A DNA stretch of 64,000 nucleotides, from assembly GCF_003576595.1 (NCBI RefSeq), contig NZ_NQOU01000007.1:34465-98464 (forward strand). Reading direction: 5' to 3'. The stretch comes from Neopusillimonas maritima (GTDB lineage: Bacteria > Pseudomonadota > Gammaproteobacteria > Burkholderiales > Burkholderiaceae_B). Position numbers and translations under genes: made by a program. Within the stretch, counting starts at the first letter, position 1, and each line of letters begins with the position of its first letter. The notes beneath the pieces are model-generated. The model was not told the DNA's origin. It made no database searches and was given only the letters and a program-made list of their open reading frames with translations. Of this stretch, positions 62,968-64,000 are shown piece by piece.

Positions 62968-63873
62968 TTACCGGCTCTTGCGCCCCGCATTCGCTTCGCG
63001 CCTTTTGTGCCATGCTTCTTGATCTGCACGGTTCAGAAAGGTCCAGGCCACGAAGCGGCTTTTTTTCTGGCCTTGTGCCATGTCGATTGTACGCACCTCG
63101 AGTGCACCGGCGTTTTTGATGCTGCGATAGACTTTCGGCAGGTTCGATTCCTTCGAGACCAGCGTGGAGAACCAAAGCACCTGTTTCTGGAAGATGGTGC
63201 TTTCTTCGGCCATGCGGCTGATGAACAGGGCCTCGCCGCCTTCGTACAATAGCTCGTTATCGCGACCGCCAAAATTCAGCAACGGGCGTTTGTGCCGGGC
63301 CCCGGCTTTGCCCAGGCCGCGCCATTTCCGTTCCGAATTGTCTGCCGCTTCTTCCGATGAACTGTAGAAAGGGGGATTGCACAGTGTCAGGTCAAAGTAT
63401 TCATTCACGCCGACCAGGCCTTTGAAGATATGGGCCGGCGATTTCTGAAGGCGTACTTCGGCTGCGCCTCTGAGGGCGGGGTTCGCCTGGATAATCGCTT
63501 GTGCCGATTTGATGGCAACCGAATCAATATCCGAGCCCGTGAAGCGCCACCCATAGTCACAATGGCCGATGACCGGGTAGATTGCGCTGGCGCCCGTGCC
63601 GATGTCCAGCACATGCACCGCCGGGCCGTGGGGTATGACGCCTGCATTGCGTTCGGCCAGCAGGTCGGCCAGATGATGCACATAATCGCCCCGGCCCGGA
63701 ATGGGCGGGCATAAATAGCCTTCCGGGATATCCCAGTGAGCCAAGCCGTACCAGGCTTTGAGCAGGGCGGCGTTCAGCGCCCGCACCGCGGCGCTGTTGG
63801 CAAAATCAATGCTTTGATCGCCATGCGGATTGACCCGCACGAACGCGGCGAGTTCCGGCATGCTTTTGATCAA
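62968..63873 (-). CDS. rlmF: 23S rRNA (adenine-1618-N6)-methyltransferase RlmF
   Basis: Methylates A1618 of 23S rRNA using S-adenosylmethionine. The 301 visible residues include [17 protein letters not shown], the SAM-binding [16 protein letters not shown], catalytic NPPF (CNPPFYSS) and [15 protein letters not shown]. The best start in this frame is a TTG at 63873, yet the codons just upstream (63915 down to 63880) still read [12 protein letters not shown], the conserved RlmF N-terminus, until an in-frame stop at 63930-63928. No ATG, GTG or TTG precedes that motif in frame, so the true start is unclear or the 5' end is frameshifted. Confidence 0.88.
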   Translation of the reverse strand: MIKSMPELAAFVRVNPHGDQSIDFANSAAVRALNAALLKAWYGLAHWDIPEGYLCPPIPGRGDYVHHLADLLAERNAGVIPHGPAVHVLDIGTGASAIYPVIGHCDYGWRFTGSDIDSVAIKSAQAIIQANPALRGAAEVRLQKSPAHIFKGLVGVNEYFDLTLCNPPFYSSSEEAADNSERKWRGLGKAGARHKRPLLNFGGRDNELLYEGGEALFISRMAEESTIFQKQVLWFSTLVSKESNLPKVYRSIKNAGALEVRTIDMAQGQKKSRFVAWTFLNRADQEAWHKRREANAGRKSR

Positions 63874-64000
63874 TGTGGTGAAATCGTAGCGGCCCTGATG
63901 GCGATTGCGGGGATGGAACGAGGTGAATCAAACCGGGAATCGCGGAGGCTGTTTGGTTAAAGTAAAACAGGTTCCGCAGCGGGAGCCGCGAACTGTCGAT

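Noticed and set aside
1..64000. Prophage, transposon, integron or CRISPR content
   Set aside because: No integrase, transposase, terminase, Cas-like gene, repeat array or flanking direct repeats were seen; genes are of ordinary chromosomal type.

Overview
The window reads as one contiguous stretch of chromosome from a mid-GC betaproteobacterium. Burkholderiales, probably Alcaligenaceae-like, is my inference from the gene content: ftsE-ftsX-mutY beside mrdA-rodA, many LysR regulators, a periplasmic amino-acid/aromatic-acid receptor, TAXI and Dab transport genes. No sequence search was possible. I see no rRNA, tRNA, CRISPR array, insertion sequence or prophage, and genes are tightly packed with no gene-free gap above about 300 bases.

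Layout. 1-8 kb: cell elongation and division genes (mrdA 3' part, rodA, mutY, ftsX, ftsE), an Aap-type amino-acid permease pair without its receptor or ATPase, and an OmpA-family lipoprotein. 8.7-20 kb: aromatic degradation, with an aldehyde dehydrogenase divergent from an MFS carrier, a diguanylate cyclase, then a minus-strand operon encoding an intradiol dioxygenase, 2-hydroxypentadienoate hydratase, oxalocrotonate decarboxylase, acylating acetaldehyde dehydrogenase, hydroxy-oxovalerate aldolase and a solute receptor, under a divergent LysR gene with a T-N11-A site. 20-31 kb: a subtilisin-type autotransporter, an MFS exporter, ppc, a gltS gene frameshifted at a run of eight G, a lipid-anchored TAXI receptor and an NDH-2-like flavoprotein. 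31-34.7 kb: a thioadenosine phosphorylase with two rSAM/selenodomain-associated transferases, then two head-to-head gene remnants (SDR and LysR) that both lack their 5' ends. 34.7-45 kb: DUF481 porin-like protein, tag, two further diguanylate cyclases, a small lipoprotein, brnQ, a nucleosidase homologue, an orphan TpsB and a serine-hydrolase homologue that has lost its SxxK motif and carries CxxCH.

45-64 kb: MaoC hydratase, SDR and flavin monooxygenase facing an AraC regulator; the dabA-dabB inorganic-carbon pump with a divergent LysR gene; a CMD protein and ECF41 sigma factor preceded by a textbook ECF41 promoter; DUF1328; an AraC-MGMT fusion; a TetR/glycosyltransferase pair with an operator-like palindrome; arfB; DUF3750; a TPP enzyme with a SpeE-like protein; and rlmF.

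The observations I rate highest are the gltS-TAXI pairing with its G-tract frameshift, the degenerate hydrolase-TpsB pair, the reciprocal deletion scar near 34.08 kb, the mixed intradiol/meta pathway operon, and the self-consistent ECF41 promoter-CMD-sigma unit.
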